Below the pieces are notes generated by a model, which searched no databases, was not told the DNA's origin, and worked only from the letters and a program-made list of their open reading frames with translations. A stretch of DNA of 64,000 nucleotides from JANQGG01 sp964642175. Lineage in GTDB: Bacteria; Bacteroidota; Chlorobiia; Chlorobiales; Chloroherpetonaceae. Within the stretch, counting starts at the first letter, position 1, and each line of letters opens with the position of its first letter. Location of the stretch: NCBI GenBank assembly GCA_964642175.1, contig CAZXOK010000005.1:124001-188000 (forward strand). The letters run 5' to 3'. Positions 1 through 9,219 of the stretch are shown piece after piece. Both the position numbers and the translations under genes were made by a program.

Positions 1-107
1 TGTGAGTCCCACATTCTTGAAGACAGCGGAAAGGCATGTAAAAATAAAACGTAGCCCCTTGGATGCTTGGCCGGGTGCTGCTCACTGTAGGTTAATGATG
101 TTTTCAT
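1..107 (-). CDS. alpha/beta hydrolase, N-terminal fragment (runs off window)
   Basis: Only about 35 codons are inside the window. The ATG at 105-107 overlaps the TGA of the YtxH gene in an ATGA junction, so the two are translationally coupled. The readable N-terminus contains GYVLFLHAFPLSSRMWDSQ, the first beta-strand plus the H-x-F/G-P-x-S-x-x-x-W segment that forms the oxyanion region of alpha/beta-hydrolase-fold enzymes. The nucleophile elbow and the rest lie outside, so substrate and subfamily cannot be judged. It is the last visible gene of a minus-strand run starting near 6157. Confidence 0.7.
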   Translation of the reverse strand, partial: MKTSLTYSEQHPAKHPRGYVLFLHAFPLSSRMWDS

Positions 108-457
108 TGCTCGGTAGAATCCTCTTTTGGTTTTTGTTCTTTGATTTCTTTCAGGATGGAGTTGGCTTCATCAATCAGTTCTTTAGCCTCGTTACGGGCT
201 TTATCAATAATGGCCTGAGAGCGGATTTTGGCATCATTTTCAATATCGCCCATGCGGGTTGGTGTCATGCCGCCTGCCGCTGAAAGCGAGCCCACCTGGC
301 TCAAAAGATCCTGAATGTTATCGGCAACGGCGTGCTGGGTTTCGGAGCCTTTTCTTGGTGCAAAAAGCAGTCCGATAATTGTACCGGCAGCTGCGCCAAA
401 AAACACACCCATTGTGAGTCCTTTAACAAATCCGATGCTTTCTTTGTCTTTTTCCAT
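104..457 (-). CDS. YtxH domain-containing protein
   Basis: A 117-residue protein with one glycine/alanine-rich hydrophobic segment at residues 10-33 (TMGVFFGAAAGTIIGLLFAP), followed at once by the RKGSET motif that typifies YtxH proteins, then a charged, probably helical C-terminal two thirds. The family comprises small membrane-anchored proteins, often stress-associated in Firmicutes, whose biochemical role is not settled. It lies 27 nt downstream of the HD-domain gene and overlaps the following hydrolase gene by 4 nt, so it is likely part of the same transcript. The family call is fairly sure and the function unknown. Confidence 0.8.
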   Translation of the reverse strand: MEKDKESIGFVKGLTMGVFFGAAAGTIIGLLFAPRKGSETQHAVADNIQDLLSQVGSLSAAGGMTPTRMGDIENDAKIRSQAIIDKARNEAKELIDEANSILKEIKEQKPKEDSTEQ

Positions 458-484
458 GGTTCATGCATTTAAGGTTGTAATCTA

Positions 485-1870
485 TCAAAGAATAAAATCT
501 AATAACAATTCCCCGGTTCCCTGAATCCTTTCAGCCACAACCGGGCTGGCCACTACCCTGATTTTTTTTGTCGCCATTTCGAACCGCTTGATAAACTCCG
601 ATTGAAACGCCGATTCGCCGCTTTCATTAAAGGATTCGTAATAACCGGCTTGGCTGCGCCGACTATGATAAACCCTTAATTGGCAAAAATCATCATAATC
701 AAAAATATGCTTTTTTGCAGGTAAATCTATAAGGATTTCATGGCCTTTTACTTCAATACCCAGCTTTCGGCTTAGTTTTTCGGCAATCTCCTCCTCCAGG
801 GCTTTTTTTCTGGATAGATCCCGGCCGATCCACTCAAGTTTTTCCTGAACGCCAGAGTCCAGTAACCGGGGATGGTTGTAGTTCAATTCCAGGACTCGCT
901 TATAAGGTGTGCGGTCTATAATGGCTTCGATAAGGGGATGGAGGTGATTATGCCGGGCCTGGCATACTGCCTGCAAATCGTAAAGTACGCGCTCATCGGC
1001 ATTGGTATAAAATAACCTCCGGATATCTTCCCGGCCAAGCAGTGAATCAGCCAGACAATCCTGGATCAGGCGCTGCAGCATCAGCGAGAGCGTGCGCACA
1101 GTATGATGCCAATACACATTTCGCATCATCATGTACTTGGCAAACATCAGGCTTTCGAGTGGGGCAATTCCTTTTTCAGTTATTGCAAAACGCCGCAATT
1201 GTGCATCCGGCACCAGCGACTCAATCAGCCGCTCAATATCAATACTGCCATACGGAATGCTGCAATGATGGGCATCGCGCATCAGGTAATCCATTTTATC
1301 AGGATCCAGCGTACCGCTGATGAGTTTTCCATAGGGGTGATCTTTTCCCGAGATCAAGGCCACCACGTCTTTTGGATCCACATCCCAATCGGTTTGAATG
1401 ATTGACTCAAGGGTGTTTTTATCCCTGTCCTGATCCATTAATCGCTCATGGACAAGGTGCTCATGCTCCTCAAAGACCGGCTGGCTACCCAGGGGGACCT
1501 TCTCTAAAATGTGAGCATGGGGATAGTGGCCGATATCGTGCAGCAAACTCGAAACCAACAGTAATCGCTGGGTGTAGGGATTGAACTGAAAATCGTCTGT
1601 TTGCAATGAGCTGGTCAGATTGTTGCTGAGCACCCGTTGCAGGATCATTTTCATCAGGTGATACACCCCAATCGAATGTTCAAAGCGGGTGTGTGTGGCA
1701 CCGGGAAACACATAATGCGCAAACGAGAGCTGCTTGATGCCTTTTAACCTGAAAAAGGCCGGATGGGCAATTATGCGTTTTAAAGGTTTGGTTAAGGGGA
1801 TATGGCCCCAAACCGGAATGCGGATAAATCCGCCATCGGAGCGCCATAAAAATTCTTCCTGAATACTCAT
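485..1870 (-). CDS. HD-domain phosphohydrolase (dNTPase/SAMHD1-like)
   Basis: A 461-residue protein of the HD superfamily. The metal-binding residues are visible: HTRFEHSIGV (His65) and SSLLHDIGH (His111-Asp112), with a later conserved Asp in DPDKMDYLMRDAHHC. The arrangement 'R-F-x-H-S...LLHDIGH' and the length match bacterial relatives of dGTP triphosphohydrolases and SAMHD1, so hydrolysis of a nucleotide substrate is likely, although the substrate is not shown by the sequence. It starts 16 nt after the stop of the SbcC gene, suggesting a common transcript and a possible link with DNA-end or nucleotide metabolism. Confidence 0.85.
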   Translation of the reverse strand: MSIQEEFLWRSDGGFIRIPVWGHIPLTKPLKRIIAHPAFFRLKGIKQLSFAHYVFPGATHTRFEHSIGVYHLMKMILQRVLSNNLTSSLQTDDFQFNPYTQRLLLVSSLLHDIGHYPHAHILEKVPLGSQPVFEEHEHLVHERLMDQDRDKNTLESIIQTDWDVDPKDVVALISGKDHPYGKLISGTLDPDKMDYLMRDAHHCSIPYGSIDIERLIESLVPDAQLRRFAITEKGIAPLESLMFAKYMMMRNVYWHHTVRTLSLMLQRLIQDCLADSLLGREDIRRLFYTNADERVLYDLQAVCQARHNHLHPLIEAIIDRTPYKRVLELNYNHPRLLDSGVQEKLEWIGRDLSRKKALEEEIAEKLSRKLGIEVKGHEILIDLPAKKHIFDYDDFCQLRVYHSRRSQAGYYESFNESGESAFQSEFIKRFEMATKKIRVVASPVVAERIQGTGELLLDFIL

Positions 1871-1886
1871 AACTTATTATAATGTA

Positions 1887-4514
1887 TTAACTTGCCGTTG
1901 CCACTTGAAACTGTGATCCGCCGGCAGGTTCTTTTTTCACAGTGATTTTCACTTCAAAAGCATCACGGAGTTTTTCCAGATGGGTTATCATGATGATTTT
2001 CTCAAATTCATCGCTGATCCGATCAATAGCATCTATAATCACTTCCAGGCCTTCTTCGTCCTGCGTACCAAATCCTTCATCCACAATGAGCATTTTAACC
2101 GACACGCCCGACTGCGCCGCCAGTAATTTTGAAAGCGCGATACGCAGGGCCAGATCAATCCTGAAACGCTCTCCGCCCGAAAACGTGCTGTAATCCCGAA
2201 TAGTGCCCGTGGCATCTGAGATATCAATTTCCAGGCTTTCGACCGACTTTTCTTTCGTGGCCAACTGCTTTTGGGTACGCAAAACCAACGACATCTGATT
2301 TTGGGTTAATTTGGCCAGAAGTTCATTGGCATGGGCTTCCAGCTCGGGCACGGCATTTTCAATAATTAAACTCTGGATACCGGTAACACCAAAAGCTGTT
2401 TTCAAAAAGTCGTAGATATCTCTTTTGTCAGAAGTCTCTTTTATGGATTTTCTAAGCGAGGACAGGCTGTCTTGCTTGGATTGCAGATCACGGATTTTTT
2501 CTTCCAGTTGCCGCTTTTGAAACTCAAGCTCACTGGTGCGGGCTTGTTGCACATTCAGAGTATCACGGGCAGAACTGAACTGGGTTTGCGCCTGCTGCTC
2601 ATCTTTCAACTTTTCTTCCAGGCTGTTCAAAATTTTTTCCTGGTCGCTTTTCTCTGAGCTTACTGCAACCATTTTGGTGCTCAGTTCTTCCAGTTCCTCA
2701 AGAACCTGCTGTTGATTTTCCCTCGCATGTGCCAGTTCGTAGAGTTTTTGGGGCACATGGCTCAGGGCTTTGATCCGGGCATTCAGCTCTTCAAAGGCCT
2801 TAGCATTAAACCCGATAGCAAGGCGTTTGGTTTTGAATTCTTCGATTTGATTGGCGCAATTTTTAATCGCCTGTTTTAATGGTGAATTTTCCGACATCAA
2901 AACCTCCAGTTCCTGACGGGTATTCAGGAGGTTTTTTTCCAGGCGCTCTTTTTGAAGGCGTTGATGATCCAACTCTGATTGGCGATGCTCAAAAATGGCT
3001 ATGTCTTGCAGAAGCCTGGATTTTTCTTCGGCTTTGGCCTGAAGCTCAGCGCGTTTGATTCTGCAAGCCATTATGGTCTGTTCTTGCTTAGCAAGTTGCT
3101 CTTTGAGCAACTGTTTTTTCTCATTTTTTTGGGTATAGAGTTGCCTGTACTCCTGAAGGATCTGCTTTTTATGGGTTTCATCTAAAGGGCTGTGGCATAA
3201 CGGACACATGGGCTCGTTATGCGCCTTAATGGTTTTTCCATTATGGGTAACTTCTTCAATCTCGTGTTCTATAGAACTGATCTGATGTTTCAGACCCGCC
3301 AGCACCTCTTTCTGAGTATCCTGTTCCTGTTCGGTTTCTCGGACCTGGTCATCCAGGTTATGAAATAAATTTAATTTTTCTTTTAATCCCTTTAGCTTTT
3401 GCAGGTCCTGTGTAAGGATATCGATTTTGCTTGTTTCACGCGCGAGCTCATCTGCGGCGTGGGTGATATTTTGCTCCAGCAAGTTCTTTTTAGCATCCAG
3501 GGCAAGTTCATTCTGAAGCAACTGCCGCTCCTGGGCTTCTATCTCTGCATCAACCTTGCGAACCTCCTCTGCCTTAAGGCTTTGTTGTTCATATTCGGCC
3601 TGCAGTTTATCATACAAGGTTTTTTCGTGCTGCCACTTCTCCGAATCCTTCAAAAGCCGCTCAAGTTCCTGAAGCTGGTTTTTTTTGCGTGTTTCCTGCT
3701 CACTGAGTTCTTTTAATCGCAAATCTAAGCCCTGGATGTCGGAAAGCGTCTGTTTTCGCTCAAATCCAAGTTGTTTGAATGCTTCGTAACTTTGTTCAGC
3801 TTCATTATAGCTGGTTTGGATTGCTGATAGTTCTTTTTGGGCTTCAGCTAACCGGGATGAAATATCTTGCTGATTACGAGTTATCTCATCAAAATGGGCT
3901 ACTTCTTCGGTTAAGGTCTCAATTTTCCCCTGCGTTTTGCTGATCTCTTTAGTTAATACCAACGCTTTTTTTTGAGCCAGTTCCGAAAGCGCATTGTAGC
4001 GATCAATTTGAAGAATGCGTATCAGGATATCTTTACGCTGGTTGGGATGTTTTAAACTGAACTCGCTGGCCCGGCCCTGGACAATAAAGGCAGAATTCAT
4101 AAAAACCTCGTAAGAGAGACCGATGAACTGAAGGATCTTTTCCTGAGTAGCGGTTTTGGTCTGTTCAGTTAAGGTTACAAAATCACGGGTATCGGGCTGA
4201 AACACCTGGAACTCCAGTGATTCGGCAGGGCTGCCTTTTTTCTTACGTTTTAAGAGGCGGATAACTTTATATAAGTCCTGGTCGAGGTTAAACTCGTATT
4301 CCACGCGGGTTTCCAGGCTCCCTTCATGCATCAGCTCGGCTGGTTTAGAACGCCCTTTTCCCCATAAGCACCAACTGATGGCTTCAATGAGGCTGGATTT
4401 TCCGGCCCCGTTGCTCCCAACCAGGCACACCACGCGGAACTGATCGAAATCCAGCTCTTGCATGGGCTCGGAGAAACTCAGGAAATTCTTAAGTCGCAGG
4501 CGGCGTGGGATCAT
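1887..4514 (-). CDS. sbcC: SbcC/Rad50-type SMC-family nuclease ATPase
   Basis: An 875-residue protein with all hallmarks of SbcC/Rad50: Walker A GSNGAGKS at residues 33-40, a long coiled coil interrupted near the middle by a zinc-hook CPLC, and a C-terminal ATPase half with signature FSGGERFRIDLALRIAL and Walker B MLIVDEGFGTQD. It would act with the SbcD/Mre11 nuclease in processing DNA ends and hairpins. No SbcD is adjacent: the gene immediately upstream (8 nt gap) encodes a different protein with no metallophosphatase motifs. The partner must be elsewhere or this is a lone SMC-type ATPase. The family call is secure; complex membership is inferred. Confidence 0.9.
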   Translation of the reverse strand: MIPRRLRLKNFLSFSEPMQELDFDQFRVVCLVGSNGAGKSSLIEAISWCLWGKGRSKPAELMHEGSLETRVEYEFNLDQDLYKVIRLLKRKKKGSPAESLEFQVFQPDTRDFVTLTEQTKTATQEKILQFIGLSYEVFMNSAFIVQGRASEFSLKHPNQRKDILIRILQIDRYNALSELAQKKALVLTKEISKTQGKIETLTEEVAHFDEITRNQQDISSRLAEAQKELSAIQTSYNEAEQSYEAFKQLGFERKQTLSDIQGLDLRLKELSEQETRKKNQLQELERLLKDSEKWQHEKTLYDKLQAEYEQQSLKAEEVRKVDAEIEAQERQLLQNELALDAKKNLLEQNITHAADELARETSKIDILTQDLQKLKGLKEKLNLFHNLDDQVRETEQEQDTQKEVLAGLKHQISSIEHEIEEVTHNGKTIKAHNEPMCPLCHSPLDETHKKQILQEYRQLYTQKNEKKQLLKEQLAKQEQTIMACRIKRAELQAKAEEKSRLLQDIAIFEHRQSELDHQRLQKERLEKNLLNTRQELEVLMSENSPLKQAIKNCANQIEEFKTKRLAIGFNAKAFEELNARIKALSHVPQKLYELAHARENQQQVLEELEELSTKMVAVSSEKSDQEKILNSLEEKLKDEQQAQTQFSSARDTLNVQQARTSELEFQKRQLEEKIRDLQSKQDSLSSLRKSIKETSDKRDIYDFLKTAFGVTGIQSLIIENAVPELEAHANELLAKLTQNQMSLVLRTQKQLATKEKSVESLEIDISDATGTIRDYSTFSGGERFRIDLALRIALSKLLAAQSGVSVKMLIVDEGFGTQDEEGLEVIIDAIDRISDEFEKIIMITHLEKLRDAFEVKITVKKEPAGGSQFQVATAS

Positions 4515-4522
4515 AAGGCACT

Positions 4523-6157
4523 TTAGGCTCGGCCCTGATAGCGTTCAAAAACCAAATCTGTGAAATAAACAGCCTCCTGGGTATATTCATCAATTTTGTA
4601 GCGGGTAAATATCTCATCATCAATATAAACAGAAGCTTCTCGCCAGCTTTTTTTGGTATTGATCTCAGAAATGGCCTGGTCGAAATTCTCGGCTTTTCCC
4701 TTGAACAGCTTTTTTATGAACCGTTTTCGATCGCTGTCGGAAAAAAGAGCACGCAAGTCGGGAAGCTTTTGATCTTCAGCAGCTTTTGGCACACCAGAAG
4801 CCTTTGAGTTCGTTTCAAAAATGTCGGTTACAGGCGTTGGCTGTGGTTCAGGAGTGCTCTCGGGTAATTTTGGCAATTCTCTCTCTGTTGAAGGGGGTTC
4901 AGCAGGGATTATGGGTGCTTTTTCCAGAAAACTGAGATCATTCTCAAAGTTCTCAGGCAGGCTTTTTTCGTATGGAACATTGGTATCGTCAAGGAAAATA
5001 TCCTGTTCCTGAGTGGTGAGATTGTCCGAATCCGGCTGGGATTGAGGTTTATTTTTGGTTAATTTTGGTTCCGGCTTATACTCGGCCAGGGCTGCATTGA
5101 TCTCGGCTGCCAGTGCGTCATCATCTATTTCCAATGATAGCTCATCATCGGCTGTGGCTCCGGGTTCTGTATCCCCGGATTCGGGTTGCCCATCTTCAGG
5201 CTCCGGGGGTTCCGGGCTTGTTTCAGGTTCAGGTAGGGTTTCAGCAGGTTCATTTTCCGGTTCTTCCAGGATCACTTTTTCAAGTGATGTTGGCATTTCT
5301 TCCTGCTCTGATGTTTCGGGCTCAATTTCTTCGGGTACATCAAGCTTGGGTAACTCATAGCTGACCGGTTCATTGTCCCGTGCCTGCTCCAATACCTTAT
5401 CAAGCTGGCCTTCCAGGATCAAAGACATATCACCGAGAGAAAGCTTCTCAACACCTTCCTCTTTGAGCTTCAGCATGTTTTGTTCTACTTCTATCAGCTG
5501 TTTTTCGTTAAAAAAGCACAGCAATAGATCTATGGGCAACTCGTCCTGCTGTCCCAGCTCGATGAATGTGTAAATGTGCCCCAGCAAATGGACAAGATCA
5601 TCCTTTCTGTATGTCTGAATAATCTTTCGATCGATATCGGCTATAATTTTTTTGAATTTTTCGATCGTGATGGATTTGATCTGCTTTTTTTCGAGGTATT
5701 GTAAAAAAACATCGGTCAGGTACTTGTAATCGGCAAAATTTTTTAACCGATCGTGGATCTCTTCGGCATCCTGCTCAGTTTTGGAGCCAAATATTAATTC
5801 GCTGAGCACGGCCTGGGGTTGGTAAAGATAGCGATAATTGAGCAGGATGGCTTCTTCAAGATACTTCGAAAACTCATCCCGGTTGAGTTTGGCAGTTAAC
5901 GACAACTCCCTGGCAAACCGGTTTCGGGAAGTTTGCAGGCTAGCATGCCCGAGATCAAATCGAGGGGAACGAATATGACGAAGGAAACTTCGGGCCGAGA
6001 ATTCAATTTCTGCCAGAAGGAATGTTTTAATTTGGTTAGGCACATGCTTCAAATGCACAATATCCTGGATCGTTATGGTGTTATTCTGTACAGAAATCTT
6101 TTCAAAGAGATTACGATGAATAGCCTGTAATGTTTGTTTCAAAGCCTCGTCGTTCAT
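4523..6157 (-). CDS. uncharacterised protein with helical N-domain, acidic Pro/Glu linker and conserved-looking C-domain
   Basis: A 544-residue protein I cannot assign. Residues about 1-260 look folded and mainly helical. About 270-460 is a low-complexity linker rich in Glu, Pro and Asp (for example EPETSPEPPEPEDGQPE). About 470-544 is a compact aromatic-rich domain (FIKKLFKGKAENFDQAI, then SWREASVYIDDEIF and AVYFTDLVFERY). I have the impression that similar C-terminal modules occur in Bacteroidota hypothetical proteins, but cannot confirm it here. No signal peptide is seen, so it is probably cytoplasmic. It is the first gene of the minus-strand run and sits 8 nt before sbcC, where sbcD is often found, implying a functional link with that ATPase. 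Confidence 0.75.
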   Translation of the reverse strand: MNDEALKQTLQAIHRNLFEKISVQNNTITIQDIVHLKHVPNQIKTFLLAEIEFSARSFLRHIRSPRFDLGHASLQTSRNRFARELSLTAKLNRDEFSKYLEEAILLNYRYLYQPQAVLSELIFGSKTEQDAEEIHDRLKNFADYKYLTDVFLQYLEKKQIKSITIEKFKKIIADIDRKIIQTYRKDDLVHLLGHIYTFIELGQQDELPIDLLLCFFNEKQLIEVEQNMLKLKEEGVEKLSLGDMSLILEGQLDKVLEQARDNEPVSYELPKLDVPEEIEPETSEQEEMPTSLEKVILEEPENEPAETLPEPETSPEPPEPEDGQPESGDTEPGATADDELSLEIDDDALAAEINAALAEYKPEPKLTKNKPQSQPDSDNLTTQEQDIFLDDTNVPYEKSLPENFENDLSFLEKAPIIPAEPPSTERELPKLPESTPEPQPTPVTDIFETNSKASGVPKAAEDQKLPDLRALFSDSDRKRFIKKLFKGKAENFDQAISEINTKKSWREASVYIDDEIFTRYKIDEYTQEAVYFTDLVFERYQGRA

Positions 6158-6354
6158 GTGAATAAATTAACTTGTGATCTTTTGATGGCTGCTTACCTTT
6201 AATAATAGGATGAAGGAATATCGTTTGAAACTAAAATTAGATATTTAGATAATTAGATCAACACGAGTGCATTTTGGCAGAGTGTGTCACTGAAATTTTC
6301 TAAAAAATACTTAACTTCTAATACAAAAATTTTCGTTCATCTACTTTATACAAA

Positions 6355-6831
6355 ATGCTTGCCAGAATACAAACGCTGTACCTAAGTTTAACCCTATTGA
6401 TTATTGTATTGAACATTTTTGTATTTCCGGTTTGGATTTTCGAGTTTAAACCCACCCCGGAGACAACCAAGCATATTGAACTGCTTACTCTCACTGCTCC
6501 TGAAATCATAAATACAACCATTGCGTGGTTTTGGGGATATAATGTGCTGATCGTTACAACACTTTTTCTTGCGTTTGGCGCAATCTTTTTGTTCAGACAA
6601 CGTAATTTACAACTTCTATTTGTAAAATCAGGTATTCTGAGCAGTTTTCTCAGTGTTGTGATCGGAGCTGTCTCTGGATGGCGAATTGCTGAAAGCTTAA
6701 GTGAATTTCCCACAACCAGCCAGCCAGGTATTGGATTCTACCTGATTATTTTAATGCCGGTTTTGCTCTACCTGAGCAGTCGTGGCATAGCCAGTGATGA
6801 AAAAATTGCCAACGCTTATAAACGGCTTTAA
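6355..6831 (+). CDS. DUF4293 family membrane protein
   Basis: A 158-residue integral membrane protein with about four hydrophobic segments. It begins MLARIQTLYLSLTLLIIVLN and ends with LSSRGIASDEKIANAYKRL, both typical of the DUF4293 family, which is common in Bacteroidota and relatives and has no known function. The start is taken at the ATG at 6355. It is divergent from the 4523-6157 gene across about 200 nt and 2 nt upstream of pdxA, so it probably leads a DUF4293-pdxA-ftsE transcript. Useful mainly as a taxonomic marker for the FCB group. Confidence 0.85.
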   Translation: MLARIQTLYLSLTLLIIVLNIFVFPVWIFEFKPTPETTKHIELLTLTAPEIINTTIAWFWGYNVLIVTTLFLAFGAIFLFRQRNLQLLFVKSGILSSFLSVVIGAVSGWRIAESLSEFPTTSQPGIGFYLIILMPVLLYLSSRGIASDEKIANAYKRL

Positions 6832-6833
6832 GT

Positions 6834-7835
6834 ATGATTATTGTCTGGACCATAGGGGATGTGAATGGAGTTGGACCGGAAATCATTTTAAAAGCCTTTC
6901 ATACCCTAAAACAAGACCCTGTAAGGTTTGCGGTTATTGGCTCATATAAAGCCATGTCATATTACGCCAAAAAACTCAACCTGGAAATAAAGCTCGTTAA
7001 ACTAAAAAACATTCACGACCTTGAAAGCACCGATTTTGCTCCGCATGAGTTACCGGTGATTGATATTCAATCGTCTGTGAAAATAAATCCCGGCTGTGTG
7101 AGTGCGGTTTCGGGCGAGCTAAGCATGCTCTCGGTTCAAACCGCTACCAATTACTGCTTGATGAAACGGGCTTCAGCCATGGTAACCGCTCCAATTAATA
7201 AAGAAGCCATTGCCAAAGCCGGGTATAACTTTGTTGGCCATACCGATTACCTCAGTTACCTGTGCGACCAGCCAAACTCGTATATGATGTTCAACGATCG
7301 GGAACTGAATTTAAGGGTGCTTCTGGCAACCATTCATGTGCCGCTGGTTAAAGTCCCTTCTTTGATCAAACAACATGGCCTCTCGACTCATTTGGAAGTT
7401 CTGATCCAGTCGCTTCAATGTGATTTCAATATAAAATCACCTAAAATTGCTGTTTTGGGGCTGAATCCCCATGCATCAGATGGCGGTATTTTGGGTGCTG
7501 AAGAAACTGATATACTAATCCCTGAAATTAAAAAATGTAAAAAAACGGCTGATATTGAAGGGCCGTTTCCAGCCGATGCGTTTTTTGGCACTAAATCCTA
7601 CAAGCATTACGATGCTGTGGTTGCCATGTATCACGATCAGGGCCTGATCCCGTTCAAGCTTTTGGCCTTTAACACCGGTGTAAATGTAACCCTTGGTTTG
7701 CCGATTGTAAGAACCTCACCCGATCATGGCACCGCATTTGATATTGCAGGTAAAAACCAGGCCGATCCTACAAGCTTTATCGAAGCTACCAAGCTGGCCA
7801 TTGATATTGCATCTTCTCAAACTAAAAACGCATAA
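6834..7835 (+). CDS. pdxA: 4-hydroxythreonine-4-phosphate dehydrogenase PdxA
   Basis: A 333-residue protein matching PdxA from end to end: N-terminal TIGDVNGVGPEII, the APINKEA segment, the metal-binding GHTDYL His, and C-terminal AMYHDQGLIPFK with its conserved His and RTSPDHGTAFDIAG. PdxA oxidises 4-phosphohydroxy-L-threonine with NAD to feed the deoxyxylulose-5-phosphate-dependent route to pyridoxal phosphate. It lies 2 nt after the DUF4293 stop and 17 nt before the FtsE-like gene. No pdxJ is visible in the window. Confidence 0.95.
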   Translation: MIIVWTIGDVNGVGPEIILKAFHTLKQDPVRFAVIGSYKAMSYYAKKLNLEIKLVKLKNIHDLESTDFAPHELPVIDIQSSVKINPGCVSAVSGELSMLSVQTATNYCLMKRASAMVTAPINKEAIAKAGYNFVGHTDYLSYLCDQPNSYMMFNDRELNLRVLLATIHVPLVKVPSLIKQHGLSTHLEVLIQSLQCDFNIKSPKIAVLGLNPHASDGGILGAEETDILIPEIKKCKKTADIEGPFPADAFFGTKSYKHYDAVVAMYHDQGLIPFKLLAFNTGVNVTLGLPIVRTSPDHGTAFDIAGKNQADPTSFIEATKLAIDIASSQTKNA

Positions 7836-7852
7836 ATCCTCGGAGTCCTGAT

Positions 7853-8530
7853 ATGATCACCTTAAGCAACCTCTCGCTGCAATTAGGCAGAAAACAATTG
7901 TTTGAGAATGCAAACCTGAATATCCAGCGTGGGGAGTTTGTCTATATTGTTGGCGCCAGCGGAACCGGAAAAAGTTCGTTGCTGAAACTGCTTTATATGG
8001 ATATCATGCCCGATAAGGGCCATATCAAGATCGGCGAGTTTGAGTCTACAACCATTAAAAAGAATCAAATCCCGCTTTTAAGGCGGCATTTGGGAATCGT
8101 CTTTCAGGATTTTCGCTTGTTTGAAGACCGTACCGTACAGGAAAATGTAGCTTTTGTTCTGGAAGTGACCGGGGTAAAAAAGAAACTCATCACTAAAAAA
8201 GTCTCCGATGCGTTAAGCGAAGTAGGCCTGTCGCAAAAACGTAACGAAATGCCCATGCACCTCTCTGGTGGAGAGCAACAACGCGTGGTGATTGCCAGGG
8301 CCATTGTGCGCGAGCCTTATGTAATCATCGCCGATGAGCCCACCGGTAACCTAGATCCAAAAGTAGCTGTTGAAATTATGGGGCTTTTAAAAAAGATCAA
8401 TCAACGTGGCATTACCGTTCTTACCGTTACGCACGACTATTCCCTGGTTCAGAAAATCCCCGGGCGAATATTACAAATCAAAGACACAAGAATTTTTGAT
8501 GTTGCCCTGAAACCCCAAACCTCGGCGTAA
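7853..8530 (+). CDS. ftsE: FtsE-like ABC transporter ATP-binding protein
   Basis: A 225-residue ABC ATPase with Walker A GASGTGKSS, Q-loop in FQDFRLFEDRTVQENV, signature LSGGEQQRV, Walker B VIIADEPTGNLD and H-loop VTHDYS. The FRLFEDRTVxENVAF stretch and short length resemble FtsE, the ATPase partner of FtsX that regulates cell-wall hydrolases at the septum. No ftsX follows, which is common in Bacteroidota-type genomes where ftsX is unlinked. An ATPase of another MacB/LolD-type exporter remains possible. The gene is 17 nt after pdxA. Confidence 0.8.
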   Translation: MITLSNLSLQLGRKQLFENANLNIQRGEFVYIVGASGTGKSSLLKLLYMDIMPDKGHIKIGEFESTTIKKNQIPLLRRHLGIVFQDFRLFEDRTVQENVAFVLEVTGVKKKLITKKVSDALSEVGLSQKRNEMPMHLSGGEQQRVVIARAIVREPYVIIADEPTGNLDPKVAVEIMGLLKKINQRGITVLTVTHDYSLVQKIPGRILQIKDTRIFDVALKPQTSA

Positions 8531-8712
8531 AACCGCCTTATATTTTTTTCAAATCCTTAAGCTTTTTTATTATGAATATTTGATGAAATTGCTGCGGGAT
8601 TATTATGTGTATTTTTATCGTGAAATCCTTTGATCATAAAAAGGACTAAGAAACATAACTTTAGTAACATAGGTTGTGCATACTGGATTTAGAAAACTCA
8701 ACCCAATAGGAT

Positions 8713-9219
8713 ATGCCTGAAGAAAAACCAAAAGTCTTAATTAAACGACTCGGACGAGGAGGCTATCTCCATAGTATTATTCCAATATTAGACAGCTCCG
8801 GAAGGGTTATAGAACGTATTGTTAAACCACTGATGGTTGAACTTCGAATGCGAGATGTGATCCAGATTATGGTTGGCTCTTCCATTCTGGCTATCCCCAT
8901 TGCATTTACTGAAGAAACATGGCAACTTGGCGAAAAATTACCCTTCACTAACGTTCTGATCTTAGGATTTATCTCACTTTTCTTTATCGGAATTTTTGTC
9001 TATGAAAACTTCTATCGTTTTTACTTAAAGGAATACGTCGGTGAGTACATTAAACGCGTGATTGTTATCTACGTGCTCTCTCTTTTAGTTGTAGGCATGC
9101 TTATGACCGTAATCCAACAATGTCCATGGGGAGAAAATGATTTGTTAGCAATTAAACGCATCATTATAGTCACTTTCCCTGCATCCATGAGCGCAACAGT
9201 TACGGATACATTGAAATAA
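8713..9219 (+). CDS. DUF2391 (TIGR02587-like) integral membrane protein
   Basis: A 168-residue protein with a charged N-terminal 50 residues followed by about four hydrophobic segments. The C-terminal motif RIIIVTFPASMSATVTDTLK and the RDVIQIMVGSSILAIPIAF segment resemble the DUF2391/TIGR02587 putative membrane protein family, whose function is unknown. It is flanked by about 180 nt upstream and 400 nt downstream of noncoding sequence, so it is probably monocistronic. The local sequence looks AT-richer than pdxA. Confidence 0.7.
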   Translation: MPEEKPKVLIKRLGRGGYLHSIIPILDSSGRVIERIVKPLMVELRMRDVIQIMVGSSILAIPIAFTEETWQLGEKLPFTNVLILGFISLFFIGIFVYENFYRFYLKEYVGEYIKRVIVIYVLSLLVVGMLMTVIQQCPWGENDLLAIKRIIIVTFPASMSATVTDTLK

